A stretch of 57,759 nt of DNA from Melioribacteraceae bacterium (GTDB lineage: Bacteria; Bacteroidota; Ignavibacteria; Ignavibacteriales; Melioribacteraceae). Location: contig JAKIUC010000029.1 of the NCBI GenBank assembly GCA_021647785.1, positions 1 through 57,759 of the forward strand, written 5' to 3'. The notes below the pieces were generated by a model, which saw nothing but the letters and a program-made list of their open reading frames with translations, had not been told where the DNA came from and searched no databases. Position numbers and translations under genes: made by a program. Numbering within the stretch: the first letter of the stretch is position 1; each line of letters starts with the position of its first letter. Positions 1 to 9,793 of the stretch are shown in pieces.

Positions 1-3000
1 GATTGAGTCATGTTACCAGCAGTATTTGTAAATGATGTTGAAACTGCTAAAGTATTGATACCTAAAGCAAGATCACCTTTTGTTTGAGTAAATGATGTAC
101 CAACAGTAATAGTTCTTGCTGTTGCACCATCAGATTTGAATTCTACACTACCTGTACTATTAATAGTTAAAGTAGGAATAGCAACATCTTGTTCAAAAGT
201 TGCTACAACAGCTGCACCACTAAGTGTAAAAGCACCTGCAATTGTTCCAGCTGTAGATTCGTATAAATATGTGTTTCCTGAGAAAGTTAAGTTAGCATAG
301 TTAACATTACCAGTAGTATGAGTCAATGAATTTGTTACTTCCATTGCTGCACCAATTGTAGTATTGCCATCCAAAACTAAATTAGGAACTGTAAATGTAG
401 TACCAGGAGTTAAAGTGATAGTACCAACAACTAGATTACCAGTACCAGTTAAACTACCTGCACCAGTTCTAGTATAATTTGCAGTTTTTGCTGTGTAATC
501 AAAAGCTCCTAACATCAAATCACCAGCTACCTGTGTTGTAACACCAGTTACAGAAACATCAGAACCTAAAGATAAAGTACCATCTGTTAAAGTAACAGCA
601 CCACCAATAATTTGTTGAGCAGCTACACTACCTCTTGTATAAACAACGTCACCTTTAGTAACAACTAAATTACCACCGTGAGTAGATGTTGTAGAAGCCA
701 TGTTAAGATCTAAAGCTCCATCTGTTAAATTAACATTTCCAGTAATATTAGCAGTTGTAGTATTCATGTTTACATCAGCACTACCATTTGTAATTGTTAA
801 GTTACCAGTAATCAATTTAAGATTGTCTGAAGAGAAAGTTTCACCAGAAGCAGTAGAAACCAACAATGTTGGAATTTCTGCATCGGCTGTAGTTGCAGTA
901 GAGCCGTTTATAGCAACTGTTTTTCCAGTAACATCAATAGAACCTGATAATACTTTACCAACGATAGAGTGTGTTTTGTTATCTCCATCAAGTGTAATTA
1001 AAAAAGCGCCTGTTAATGTTTGTTTAGAATCAACAGTTAAAACGCCTTCAAGTGTTGAAGCAACTGCACGTGTAATAGTATTACTTGCAGGAACAGCTCC
1101 ACCAGTTGAAATACTTAAGTTGTTAATACCAACTGCAATCCATTCTGCACCAGCAACTGCATTACCAACACCAGTATATGTTAAATTGTAAAACACAGTT
1201 GCAGATTCAGTGTTAACTGTACCACCTGCAATTGTCATTGTACCAGGACCATCAGTATGAATATATACATCTGGAGTAGTTATAAGATCATCTACAAATG
1301 TAAATGTATTAGCACCAACTGCTAAAACACCATCTGTTATATGTAAAATACCAGAGAATTTAAGAATAGCAGCTGTTACAGTTGCTGTGTTAGTACCTCT
1401 AATATCTATATTTGAATATACTGCAGCACCAGCTAAGTTAGTTGCAGATTCCACTATTAAATAACCACCAGTAGAATTGTAACCACCAGAACCGTTTGTA
1501 ACTGTACCACCACCTTGCATTCTAATGTGGTAAGTACTTAGCTCTACAGTACCTTTAGTTATTGTGAAATTACTGTTAATTATTAAAGAAGCACTAAGAG
1601 AAACAGTTGTAGCTAATGCGTCTTTGTCTATAACAAGATTATTAAGTGCAAGTTGTGTACCTGCAGTAATAATTGCTACACCAGCACCATTCATTGTTAA
1701 TGTACCAGTTGCAGCAACGTTTCCTAGAGTGTTATCATTTCTAGTGAAATTTCCATATACATGGAGGTTGTTGCCTGCATCAGTTAAAGCACCTGCAACA
1801 GGAGAGGCAAGAACAAAATCACCATAAACATTAACAGCACTACCAAGAGTTACTTTACCAGCAGTTCCGCTTACCATAACTTTTGGTAATTCTGCTTGAG
1901 CAACTGTAATTGCTTTTGTAAAGTCAACAGTACCAGAACCAACTGTAGCAGCTGTAGCAGAAATAACATCTCCCGCACCAACTAAAGTTGCACCAGCACC
2001 TGTAAATGATAATGTGTTAGCATTTACTTTTATTGTACCAGAGTTAGTATGTGCAACAGCACCAGCAATTGTGAAATTAGATGCTAAATCTAAAGTACCT
2101 GCAGCACCAACATTAACAGCGTTATCTGCTGTACCACCTGTTAAAGTAACTGTACCAGCAGCAGCAGCTTGAGTAACATTATAAGCTGAAACTACACCGT
2201 TAGCAATTAATTTACCAGCTGCACCATTATTCAGGCTAATTTGAAGAAGTTCAGTAGCAGTAGGCTCAGTTTTTGTGAAGCCTTGTGCTAAAGTTACAGT
2301 ACCAGTACCTGCGTTATCAACACTTCCTGTGTATGTAGAAACTGCTACAAAACCATCATGTACAAAACTAAGTGTACCATTTATTGTTAAATTACCATTA
2401 CCAGCGTTGTTAATAGTGTTAGCAATATTACTACCAAAAGTTACAGCTACATTACCTAAAGTAACATCGCCTGTACCATTGTTTGTAATTGAAACATCAG
2501 TTAAAGTAAGTGTTCCAGTTACAGATGTATTACCAGAAGTAACAGTAACATTACCATCTGATGTTAAATTGGTAAAACTAACAGTACCAGCTGCAATACC
2601 AACTACACCAGCTGAAATAACGTCAGCAAAATCGACATCACCAGTTGTTACTGTTACAGTTGCTGCTTCTACAGCACTACCAACAGTTAATGTATTTGCT
2701 GCGCCAATATTAACAGTTAGTGTTCCAGTTCCTAAATCAGAAGGAAGCTCACCACCAGCTGTTATATCACCAGCAGTTGCAACGTATGAAACGAATACAT
2801 TAGTAACTGTAGGATTAACATTAAGTGTACCATCAGCTCTAGTAATAGTAGAACCGGATGAAATAACTACATTAGCAGTAGCAATATTCATTACACCATC
2901 AGTAAGAGTTAAGTCATCAACATTAAAAGGCATTCCAGTTGCACCAAATGATAAAACATCAGTACTAGTTGCCATGTTAAGTACTAGGTCATTCATAATA

Positions 3001-3293
3001 ACCGCAGTACCACCATTTGAACCGAAATCTTCGGCTCTAATAGTTAACGCTTTAGTAACTGTTGTTGTAGCCGCAGCGTATGTGCCAGGTTCAACAATAA
3101 GTGTACCGCCAGCTGCAGTATTAGTTATACCATTAGTGATGGTAGCATATGGTTTAAGCATGGTACCATCACCAGCAACACCATCATCACCATCAGTCGC
3201 ACTAACATAAGTTTGCGCAAAAGAAGATGCACTTACAAAAGTTAGCATTAGAAAAAGAAAACTAAGTTTCTTGATTTGTTTGAGTATTTTCAT
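1..3293 (-). CDS. Large repetitive surface protein with beta-helix character, partial (C-terminus off the left edge)
   Basis: One open frame of about 1097 codons runs from ATG at 3293 to the window edge; I found no stop in it. The start is supported by GGAG seven bases upstream. The first 26 residues form a signal peptide (basic, hydrophobic, ending SSFAQ). Next comes a segment typical of right-handed beta-helix proteins (DGDDG..., KPYATITNGI, then GGTLIVEPGTY). The rest is an irregular repetition rich in Thr, Gly, Val, Asn and Ala, with many 'GT(V/L)T(L/V)' strands, like adhesins or S-layer-like exported proteins. A T9SS tail would be expected beyond the edge but is not visible. Codon use is narrow (GGT, ACA, GCT, GTT), which creates long false frames on the plus strand. 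Substrate or ligand unknown. Confidence 0.8.
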   Translation of the reverse strand, partial: MKILKQIKKLSFLFLMLTFVSASSFAQTYVSATDGDDGVAGDGTMLKPYATITNGITNTAAGGTLIVEPGTYAAATTTVTKALTIRAEDFGSNGGTAVIMNDLVLNMATSTDVLSFGATGMPFNVDDLTLTDGVMNIATANVVISSGSTITRADGTLNVNPTVTNVFVSYVATAGDITAGGELPSDLGTGTLTVNIGAANTLTVGSAVEAATVTVTTGDVDFADVISAGVVGIAAGTVSFTNLTSDGNVTVTSGNTSVTGTLTLTDVSITNNGTGDVTLGNVAVTFGSNIANTINNAGNGNLTINGTLSFVHDGFVAVSTYTGSVDNAGTGTVTLAQGFTKTEPTATELLQISLNNGAAGKLIANGVVSAYNVTQAAAAGTVTLTGGTADNAVNVGAAGTLDLASNFTIAGAVAHTNSGTIKVNANTLSFTGAGATLVGAGDVISATAATVGSGTVDFTKAITVAQAELPKVMVSGTAGKVTLGSAVNVYGDFVLASPVAGALTDAGNNLHVYGNFTRNDNTLGNVAATGTLTMNGAGVAIITAGTQLALNNLVIDKDALATTVSLSASLIINSNFTITKGTVELSTYHIRMQGGGTVTNGSGGYNSTGGYLIVESATNLAGAAVYSNIDIRGTNTATVTAAILKFSGILHITDGVLAVGANTFTFVDDLITTPDVYIHTDGPGTMTIAGGTVNTESATVFYNLTYTGVGNAVAGAEWIAVGINNLSISTGGAVPASNTITRAVASTLEGVLTVDSKQTLTGAFLITLDGDNKTHSIVGKVLSGSIDVTGKTVAINGSTATTADAEIPTLLVSTASGETFSSDNLKLITGNLTITNGSADVNMNTTTANITGNVNLTDGALDLNMASTTSTHGGNLVVTKGDVVYTRGSVAAQQIIGGAVTLTDGTLSLGSDVSVTGVTTQVAGDLMLGAFDYTAKTANYTRTGAGSLTGTGNLVVGTITLTPGTTFTVPNLVLDGNTTIGAAMEVTNSLTHTTGNVNYANLTFSGNTYLYESTAGTIAGAFTLSGAAVVATFEQDVAIPTLTINSTGSVEFKSDGATARTITVGTSFTQTKGDLALGINTLAVSTSFTNTAGNMTQ

Positions 3294-3929
3294 TTTTCAT
3301 CTCCAAAATGATCGAAAATAAGTTAATTAAAAATTGTAAAATTAAATAAGATGAGTACCGTACTTAGGGTGGTAAACATTTTAGCATATTATATATCTCC
3401 TATTTTATTAAAAAATAATAGTGATTTCATTTACATACAAAGTTAAAGTATCATCTATTTATTTTATTCATGTTACTTATGCGGCTTTATCAATTTTAAA
3501 AAATAGGTTTTAAGCCAACTTCTCCTATCTCAAGTTTAAATATAATATATAAAGCAACAATGTCAAAAAAAAAAGCACTATTTAACAATCTATTTTTAGC
3601 ATAGAATAATTTTAATTTAATATTCTATTTAAGAAATAATGCTTCAAACAAAACTAACACACACATATATACTAATATTAATATAAAACATTTTAATTGA
3701 TTTTGATTTTTTGATGAAAATATTTAACATACAATAAGACCATAAAATATAAATAATTAAGAAAATTTTCTTAATACTTCTTTCGACAGTGTTAGAGCAA
3801 AAAGTTCCCTGCAATATTTTGCCCACACAATTAACTAAAGTTATGAATTCCTTTTTCTAATGTCAATGTTTTGTATCACAAACAAACGTGATAAATTTTT
3901 GACTACCATTCTATACCAAAACTACCTAA

Positions 3930-3985
3930 AAGTCGTAAGTCGTAAGTCGTAAGTCGTAAGTCGTAAGTCGTAAGTCGTAAGTCGT
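3930..3985. repeat. Perfect tandem heptamer, 8 copies of AAGTCGT
   Basis: Eight uninterrupted copies of AAGTCGT occupy 3930-3985, with two further A bases matching the next unit. The array lies in non-coding DNA about 640 bases upstream of the surface-protein start. Perfect identity implies recent slippage or expansion. Confidence 0.95.
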
Positions 3986-4529
3986 AAATTAAAAAAGCAA
4001 TTTTATTTTTACAACCGTTTTTAACTTATTACCTTGTATTCTCTACTTTCTATTCTAAGTAGCTAATTAGCATTCTTCAACTTCTGGAATCATTCTCAGC
4101 AAGAGTACTAATATCAAAATTTAATAAGAACAGAAGTTTATTAAATACAGAAAATAAACTGTTTTAGTATTTGCTGTTCAAATAATAATAAAAATTAAAT
4201 TAAATGTCACTTAAAATAAATAAATCTAACTTACTAAATTACATTGGGTTGCCCCCATTAGTTTAAAGTAGAAACAGTAATCTAGATTGAGCGATTCCTT
4301 TACTTTTTGCGAATATACAAGCAACAGCAAAGATGCTTTCTTTATTAACACAAACCTGACACAACATTAGCTGCAAAGCAGCAACACATTGCAATTGATG
4401 TAATTGAAAAGAACATATCACCACTACGTGGCTAAAATAAATCTCAATACTCAAACACAAAACAACAAACAATAAGTTTTAAATTTAGGTGTTGGAATTT
4501 GTTTGTTTTTTAGGAATTGTGTTTTGGAA

Positions 4530-4745
4530 TTTGCACCGTAGGAGCGATATGGTTTTAGGAAAAATAGACTTGTTATAGTTAACATAAATTGTAGTTGTCA
4601 TTAAATCTTGCAGCATCTTAGGTATCGCAAAAACAAACTGCATCTAACATATTATTAAAATTAGCTGCATCGGAGCAATATGTTGATAGATATAAAACCC
4701 AAACAATCCCGCCGTGCAGGAGAGATATTCTCTTTGATACGAGTT
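4530..4745. repeat. Degenerate dispersed repeats (CCGTAGGAGCGATATG-like)
   Basis: Three related strings are seen: 'accgtaggagcgatatgg' near 4537, 'gcatcggagcaatatgttg' near 4666, and 'gccgtgcaggagagatat' near 4712. They look like decayed copies of a short dispersed element; I recall similar strings scattered through Bacteroidota-type genomes, but this cannot be confirmed here. They lie just downstream of flhG. Confidence 0.4.
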
Positions 4746-4751
4746 ACGGCT

Positions 4752-5549
4752 CTACGGCTTAATAGAGGAAATAATCGATTTTATTTGATTTGAAACTTCA
4801 CTTTCGGAATACTCTTCTGAAAATATTCTTTGTTCTTTTATCGATTTATAAACATCGTTGTCGTAATTAATTGTTCCCAGATATTTCAATTCTGTTTTCA
4901 GAAAATGTGTTGTGGCATTATTCAAATTATCGAAAGCTGTTTTCCCTTCTGCCTCATTATCACATTTGTTAACAACAACTTTAATTTCTCGCTTACCATA
5001 TTCTTTTAAAAATAATTTTGTAAAAGCATATCCATCCATTACTGATGTTGGGTCCGGATTTATTATAAGTGCAACACTATCAGCTTTTGAAAGTAAATAT
5101 AAACCATCAGCGTGTACACCAGCACCAGTATCTATCAATATTTGGTCATATTCATTTCCCATTTTCCGAATGGAAGAAAAGAGATAATCGATAATTTCTT
5201 TTCGTTTTTCAGGGAGTTGTAATTTCCCTGAATCACCAAATATCACATCTAAGTTGGGTCTTACTTCTGTTGGCAATTCTTTTAGCAGTACTTTATTTAA
5301 AAGAAAACCTCCAATTGTGTTCTCTGAAGTTAGGTTAAGCATAACATCAATGTTTGCAAGGTTGTGGTCAAGGTCAATCAATAAAACCCTTTCCCCCATT
5401 GAAGATAATTGATACGCATAATTGAGTATAAAAAAAGACTTTCCTGTTCCACCTTTTCCGGAAGTTACAGCTACCATATTTTTGATGGCATTAGAACTTT
5501 GAGTTTCAATTTTTACCAACTCAATTAATCTTTTAGCCTGACCAATCAC
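4752..5549 (-). CDS. flhG: FlhG (FleN/MinD-like) ATPase controlling flagellar number
   Basis: 265 residues. A deviant Walker A (GKGGTGKS, residues 31-38), 'LLIDLDHNLANIDV' (about 56-69) and 'LIDTGAGV' (about 138-145) identify the SIMIBI-class MinD/FlhG family. It should bind membrane and ATP as a dimer, partner FlhF and limit flagellar number. The start is GTG at 5549, overlapping the flhF stop by four bases (GTGA), with GGAGA nine bases upstream. The N-terminal helix GQAKRLIEL resembles the FlhF-activating DQAxxLR motif of FlhG, but with Gly in place of Asp. Last gene of the export operon. Confidence 0.9.
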   Translation of the reverse strand: MIGQAKRLIELVKIETQSSNAIKNMVAVTSGKGGTGKSFFILNYAYQLSSMGERVLLIDLDHNLANIDVMLNLTSENTIGGFLLNKVLLKELPTEVRPNLDVIFGDSGKLQLPEKRKEIIDYLFSSIRKMGNEYDQILIDTGAGVHADGLYLLSKADSVALIINPDPTSVMDGYAFTKLFLKEYGKREIKVVVNKCDNEAEGKTAFDNLNNATTHFLKTELKYLGTINYDNDVYKSIKEQRIFSEEYSESEVSNQIKSIISSIKP

Positions 5550-6673
5550 GAGGACGTTTCTCCAGTAACTACCATCTTTGCAATAAAATCAGAATCTGCT
5601 GCAATAATATCATCAGGAATTACTTGTCCGTTTGTTAAATAAATTAATGGTTTCCCTGAATTAACAACAACATTTAAAATATTTCCAAAGACAACTCCTT
5701 CATCAATTTTAGTTAATATTAATGCACTGTAATCAAGAAGCTCAAACTTTTTAACAACATCTTCCAAATTTTTTGTGGAGTTGGTAGCACTAATTGCGAG
5801 ATAGGTTTTATCAGTTTGCACAACATCCAGAAACTCTTTTGTCTTTTCAAGTTCTTTTCTGTTTTTCTGGCCGCGCCCGGCAGTATCAATAAAAATTAAA
5901 TCTTTGTCGCTAAATTTCTTTATCAAACCAGGCATCTCTTTTGCCTCATAAGCCACAAGCATATCAATGTTGCTCACTTCAGAAAAAATGCGGAGTTGAT
6001 CAATTGCACCAAGTCTGTATGTATCAATAGAAATAATTCCAATTTTCAAATTATTCAATATTTTTGAAATGGCTGCAAGCTTTGCTATACAAGTTGTTTT
6101 GCCAACTCCCGTTGGTCCAACAATGGCAACAATTTTTTGCTTTCCACGTTTTTTAATTTCAAAACTTGTTGTGGGTATTAGGGATGAAAGAGATGTAATT
6201 ATATAATCCTCAATATTAGAGGGGTTTATAAACTCTTTCGATTTTTTTATTTGGTTAACAATTGTTTTTATAATTGGTTTAGATACTTCGTGATGAATAA
6301 GCCTATCAACATATTCTTTCAATTTTTCAGAGCTAATTGTTTCCCGTTTTTTGGTTTTGGGTGCAATTATAATTGATTCATTTTCATCATAATTTTTATT
6401 TACTCTCTCTTTGCCAATTACTTTTTGCTGCAACTTCATAAGTTCGTCGCTAAATGAAGAACCGATAATTGTATTGCCAGCATTGGTTTCTGCTGAAATT
6501 ATATCAATATCTTCTTCAATTCCTGAAGTGATTTCAAAATGTTTTTGAATTCCTAAATCAGTTCTTTTATTAATAACTCGCGTACTTAAAATAAAAGCTT
6601 CGCTTCCAAGTTCTTTCTTCATTAGAGTGGATGCTTCTTTTAATGTTGGTGCTACAAATTTTTTAACCTTCAC
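5546..6673 (-). CDS. flhF: FlhF, SRP-type GTPase for flagellar placement
   Basis: 375 residues. The basic N-terminal segment begins MKVKKFVAPTLKEA, as in FlhF. The NG domain carries the P-loop GPTGVGKT (186-193), DTYRLGA (217-223), DTAGRG (263-268) and TKID (321-324), the signatures of the SRP54/FtsY/FlhF GTPases. It lies one base after flhA and overlaps flhG by four bases, the conserved flhA-flhF-flhG order. It is expected at the pole or membrane, guiding the first basal-body components. Confidence 0.95.
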   Translation of the reverse strand: MKVKKFVAPTLKEASTLMKKELGSEAFILSTRVINKRTDLGIQKHFEITSGIEEDIDIISAETNAGNTIIGSSFSDELMKLQQKVIGKERVNKNYDENESIIIAPKTKKRETISSEKLKEYVDRLIHHEVSKPIIKTIVNQIKKSKEFINPSNIEDYIITSLSSLIPTTSFEIKKRGKQKIVAIVGPTGVGKTTCIAKLAAISKILNNLKIGIISIDTYRLGAIDQLRIFSEVSNIDMLVAYEAKEMPGLIKKFSDKDLIFIDTAGRGQKNRKELEKTKEFLDVVQTDKTYLAISATNSTKNLEDVVKKFELLDYSALILTKIDEGVVFGNILNVVVNSGKPLIYLTNGQVIPDDIIAADSDFIAKMVVTGETSS

Positions 6674-6674
6674 T

Positions 6675-8711
6675 TTATATCTCCAATTTGCTAATAAATT
6701 CTATTTCAACATTTGGCGGTAATTCAGAATAAGATAAAACTACAACATCAGGAAATGATGATGCAATTAATTTATAAAAATATGGACGAATAGTTGCCGA
6801 TGTTATAAGCACCGGATTGTATCCAAGGGAATAGAACTTATCAATTCCTTCTTGCAGACTCGCATTTACTTTGTTTAATGTTACTGGGTCTAACCCAAGA
6901 GTTAATGTTGCTTCTTTCTGATTCTGTAAAGTTGTTGTAAACAAAGTCTCCAAATTTTCGCCAATAACCATTGCATGTATAATTCCGTTTGCATCTTTTA
7001 CAATAGCGGCAATGGTATCTCCTATTGAATGGCGTGCATATTCTGTAAGCACATCAACATTTTTTGTTACTTTAGAATAATCAATTAATGATTCAAGAAT
7101 TTGAACTAAATCTTTAATTGGAATAAACTCACGCAATAAATTTTGTAAAACTTTTCCGATTGTGCCAAGCGGTAGAGCATCCGAATCAATATCATTAACA
7201 ACTGCCGGATAGTTTTTCTTAAGATTTTCCAATAGCTGTTTTACTGATTGACGAGAAAGAATTTTATCAAAATTGTTTTTCAAAGTTTCCTGTAAATGAG
7301 TTGATAAAACAGAGATTCCGTCAACAATTGTATAACCTAACAAATCGGCTTTATCTTTTTCATCTTTTGTAATCCAATAACTTTGCATTCCAAATGCCGG
7401 GTCTGTTGTTTCAATTCCAACTAAACTCTCCTCTACTTCGCCTGGGTTCATTGCCAAAAATCTATCGGTATGTATTTCGCCAGCAGCCACAAGGTTTCCC
7501 TTTATCTTTATTATATATCCATTAGGTTCCAACTGAAGATTATCTCTTACACGAACTGGAGGAATTAGTACACCAAATTCTAAAGCAATAAATTTTCGAG
7601 TAGCTGCAATTTTCTGAAAAAGATCTCCGCCCTGGTCTTCATCAACAAGAGAGATTAAGCCATAACCAATCTCTACTTCAATAGGATCAACCTGTAAATA
7701 TTTTTCAAAGTTCTCCTCGGTCTCCTCTTCTTTTTCAGCTTCAGCCTCTTGCTCGGTATCTTCTTCATCCGGTTTTTTATATTTCAAATATGAACTAACT
7801 CCAAGTACTACTCCAATAATTAGAAACGGAATTGTTGGCATACCCGGAATAAATGAGAAAACGAGAATAACTCCAGATACTGTTCCGAGTACTCGAGGAT
7901 TAGATAATAGTTGAGTTTTAATTTGAGTATCTAAAGCTGTACCGGCAGCACTACGAGTAACAACAAGACCAGCAGAAATAGCAATAATCAATGCAGGTAT
8001 TTGAGAGACCAACCCATCACCAATTGTTAGAACAGTATAGGTGCCAAGTGCATCAGAGAATGACATTCCAAGCTGTGCTATTCCAATTACGAAACCACCA
8101 ATAATGTTTATTCCATTAATTAGCAATCCGGCAATTGCATCTCCCTTCACAAACTTACTTGCACCATCCATTGCACCGTAAAACTCAGCTTCGCGTGATA
8201 TTTGGTCGCGTCTTTTTCTTGCTTCTGGTTCAGTAATTAATCCTGTATTTAAGTCAGCATCAATTGCCATCTGCTTTCCAGGCATTGCATCAAGAGTAAA
8301 GCGGGCAGATACTTCCGATATTCTACCAGAACCTTTAACGATAACAACAAATTGAATAATTACAAGAATTATAAAAATTATAAAACCAACAACATAATTT
8401 CCGCCTACTACAAAGGAACCAAAAGATTCTATTACTTCACCTGCATAACCATCAATTAAAATTAGACGTGTTGAGCTAATGTTTAAGCCCAAGCGGAATA
8501 AGGTTAAAACGAGCAGCAGTCCGGGAAAGACAGATATATCAAGGGGAGAATGAATATAGAGTGATACAATTAATACAAGAATTGCAAGAGTAATATTTAG
8601 TGCAAGAAAAAAGTCCAAAAACATTGCTGGTAAAGGTATAAGCATTAAGCCCAACATAAATATTAGTCCGAATGCTAAAACTATATCGCTATTTTTTTCT
8701 AAAGAAAACAT
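6675..8711 (-). CDS. flhA: FlhA, flagellar type III export gate
   Basis: 678 residues. About eight hydrophobic segments fill residues 10-310. The family signature RISEVSARFTLDAMPGKQ starts at residue 130, with conserved charges in MAIDADLNTG and the EARKRRDQ loop. A strongly acidic linker (Asp/Glu run, about 314-336) joins the membrane part to the cytoplasmic domain that docks chaperone-substrate complexes. Inner-membrane export gate with FliPQR and FlhB, coupled to the proton gradient. It abuts flhB with no gap and flhF by one base. Confidence 0.97.
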   Translation of the reverse strand: MFSLEKNSDIVLAFGLIFMLGLMLIPLPAMFLDFFLALNITLAILVLIVSLYIHSPLDISVFPGLLLVLTLFRLGLNISSTRLILIDGYAGEVIESFGSFVVGGNYVVGFIIFIILVIIQFVVIVKGSGRISEVSARFTLDAMPGKQMAIDADLNTGLITEPEARKRRDQISREAEFYGAMDGASKFVKGDAIAGLLINGINIIGGFVIGIAQLGMSFSDALGTYTVLTIGDGLVSQIPALIIAISAGLVVTRSAAGTALDTQIKTQLLSNPRVLGTVSGVILVFSFIPGMPTIPFLIIGVVLGVSSYLKYKKPDEEDTEQEAEAEKEEETEENFEKYLQVDPIEVEIGYGLISLVDEDQGGDLFQKIAATRKFIALEFGVLIPPVRVRDNLQLEPNGYIIKIKGNLVAAGEIHTDRFLAMNPGEVEESLVGIETTDPAFGMQSYWITKDEKDKADLLGYTIVDGISVLSTHLQETLKNNFDKILSRQSVKQLLENLKKNYPAVVNDIDSDALPLGTIGKVLQNLLREFIPIKDLVQILESLIDYSKVTKNVDVLTEYARHSIGDTIAAIVKDANGIIHAMVIGENLETLFTTTLQNQKEATLTLGLDPVTLNKVNASLQEGIDKFYSLGYNPVLITSATIRPYFYKLIASSFPDVVVLSYSELPPNVEIEFISKLEI

Positions 8712-9791
8712 TTATACAATACTCTTTTTTGAATTTCTAATATTAAAAATGTGTGCTAATATTTGAGCAACTGCTTTGAATAGTTCGTTCGGTATTTCGT
8801 CTCCAACATCCGCCACTTTGTATAGTGCTCTTGCTAATTCTTTATTCTCTTCTATTGGAATTCCGTTTTCTTTTGCAATTGTTTTAATTCTTTGGGCTAA
8901 ACTATCAACACCTTTAGCCACAACCTTAGGTGCAGCATTTTTTTCTGGTTCATATTTAATTGCAATTGCATAGTGAGTAGGGTTTGTAATTACTACGTCA
9001 GCATTGGGTACATCTTGCATCATCCGTTTTTTAGCAGTCTCAAACTGGATTGCTTTAATTCTTGCTTTAACTTCAGGATCTCCTTCAGCTTGTTTCCCTT
9101 CATCCTTTACTTCTTGCTTACTCATTTTTAAATCTTTTTTATGTTTATGCTTTTGGAAAATAAAATCTAATATTGCAATTGCAGCAAAGACAAGAGCAAG
9201 TTTCCAAACTAACACTATTGCCGAATCAAGCATAAATTCGACTATCTTAACTATTGAGTGGTCGGCAAGAAATACTGCTTCTTTTATCATATCGTCCAGT
9301 ACCCAATAAGTGAAGATACCAATTATAAAAAGTTTTGCGAGTGATTTTGAGACTTCAACTATTGAGCGAGAAGAGAAAAATATTCTTTTAATTCCACTAA
9401 GCGGATTAAATTTACTTGCTTTTGGTTTCATAGCTTTAGGAGTTATTTTAAATCCAATCTGACCTACATTTGCTACAAACCCTATTACCATTAACCCAAA
9501 TAGAATAGGAGCCATTGTTACAGCAAAGAAACCAAATGCTTTATAAAAATAGAGCTGAACAATACTCATACTTAAAGTTAAAACATCTAAAGAACTAAAG
9601 ATGTATTTAGTCATTCCACCAATTTGATTGGACATAAAACTTTGGAAGTTATAGAGAATAAAGAACCCTCCGGCAAATACTAGAAAGGAACTCATCTCCT
9701 GACTTTTGGCAACTTGTCCTTTATCTCTACTATCCGAGAGCTTCTTCGACGTAGCGTCTTCAGTTTTTTCTTGACCTTCGTTTTTAGCCAT
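8712..9791 (-). CDS. flhB: FlhB, flagellar export switch protein
   Basis: 359 residues: N-terminal charged segment (EKTEDATSKKLSDSRDKGQV, the family opening), four membrane spans between about 35 and 212, then a cytoplasmic domain with the autocleavage site NPTH (270-273). Cleavage between Asn and Pro switches export from rod/hook to filament substrates, in concert with FliK. It lies two bases after fliR and directly before flhA. Full usual length. Confidence 0.97.
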   Translation of the reverse strand: MAKNEGQEKTEDATSKKLSDSRDKGQVAKSQEMSSFLVFAGGFFILYNFQSFMSNQIGGMTKYIFSSLDVLTLSMSIVQLYFYKAFGFFAVTMAPILFGLMVIGFVANVGQIGFKITPKAMKPKASKFNPLSGIKRIFFSSRSIVEVSKSLAKLFIIGIFTYWVLDDMIKEAVFLADHSIVKIVEFMLDSAIVLVWKLALVFAAIAILDFIFQKHKHKKDLKMSKQEVKDEGKQAEGDPEVKARIKAIQFETAKKRMMQDVPNADVVITNPTHYAIAIKYEPEKNAAPKVVAKGVDSLAQRIKTIAKENGIPIEENKELARALYKVADVGDEIPNELFKAVAQILAHIFNIRNSKKSIV

Positions 9792-9793
9792 TT

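Larger units (their letters stand above)
3294..4751. other. Gene-free AT-rich stretch of about 1.46 kb
   Basis: No credible gene is seen between the surface-protein start and the flhG stop. Short frames here (60 to 69 codons) have Cys-, Ile- or Phe-rich translations without ribosome sites or motifs. The stretch holds homopolymer A/T runs, an 8-copy heptamer repeat near 3930-3985, and degenerate dispersed-repeat sequence near 4530-4745. It must contain the promoter of the minus-strand surface protein, but no box is clear enough to name. Confidence 0.6.

Noticed and set aside
700-3210. Long plus-strand frames (163, 87 and 311 codons) opposite the surface-protein gene
   Set aside because: They are shadows caused by the narrow codon use of the minus-strand gene; translations are Val/Pro/Thr strings without ribosome sites or domains.
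3644-3826. 60-codon minus-strand frame
   Set aside because: AT-driven Ile/Ser/Lys-rich translation with no supporting signal.
3930-3985. CRISPR-like array
   Set aside because: Units are 7 bases without spacers; it is a simple tandem repeat.
4263-4472. 69-codon minus-strand frame in the gene-free stretch
   Set aside because: No ribosome site, Cys-rich random-looking translation, no context.
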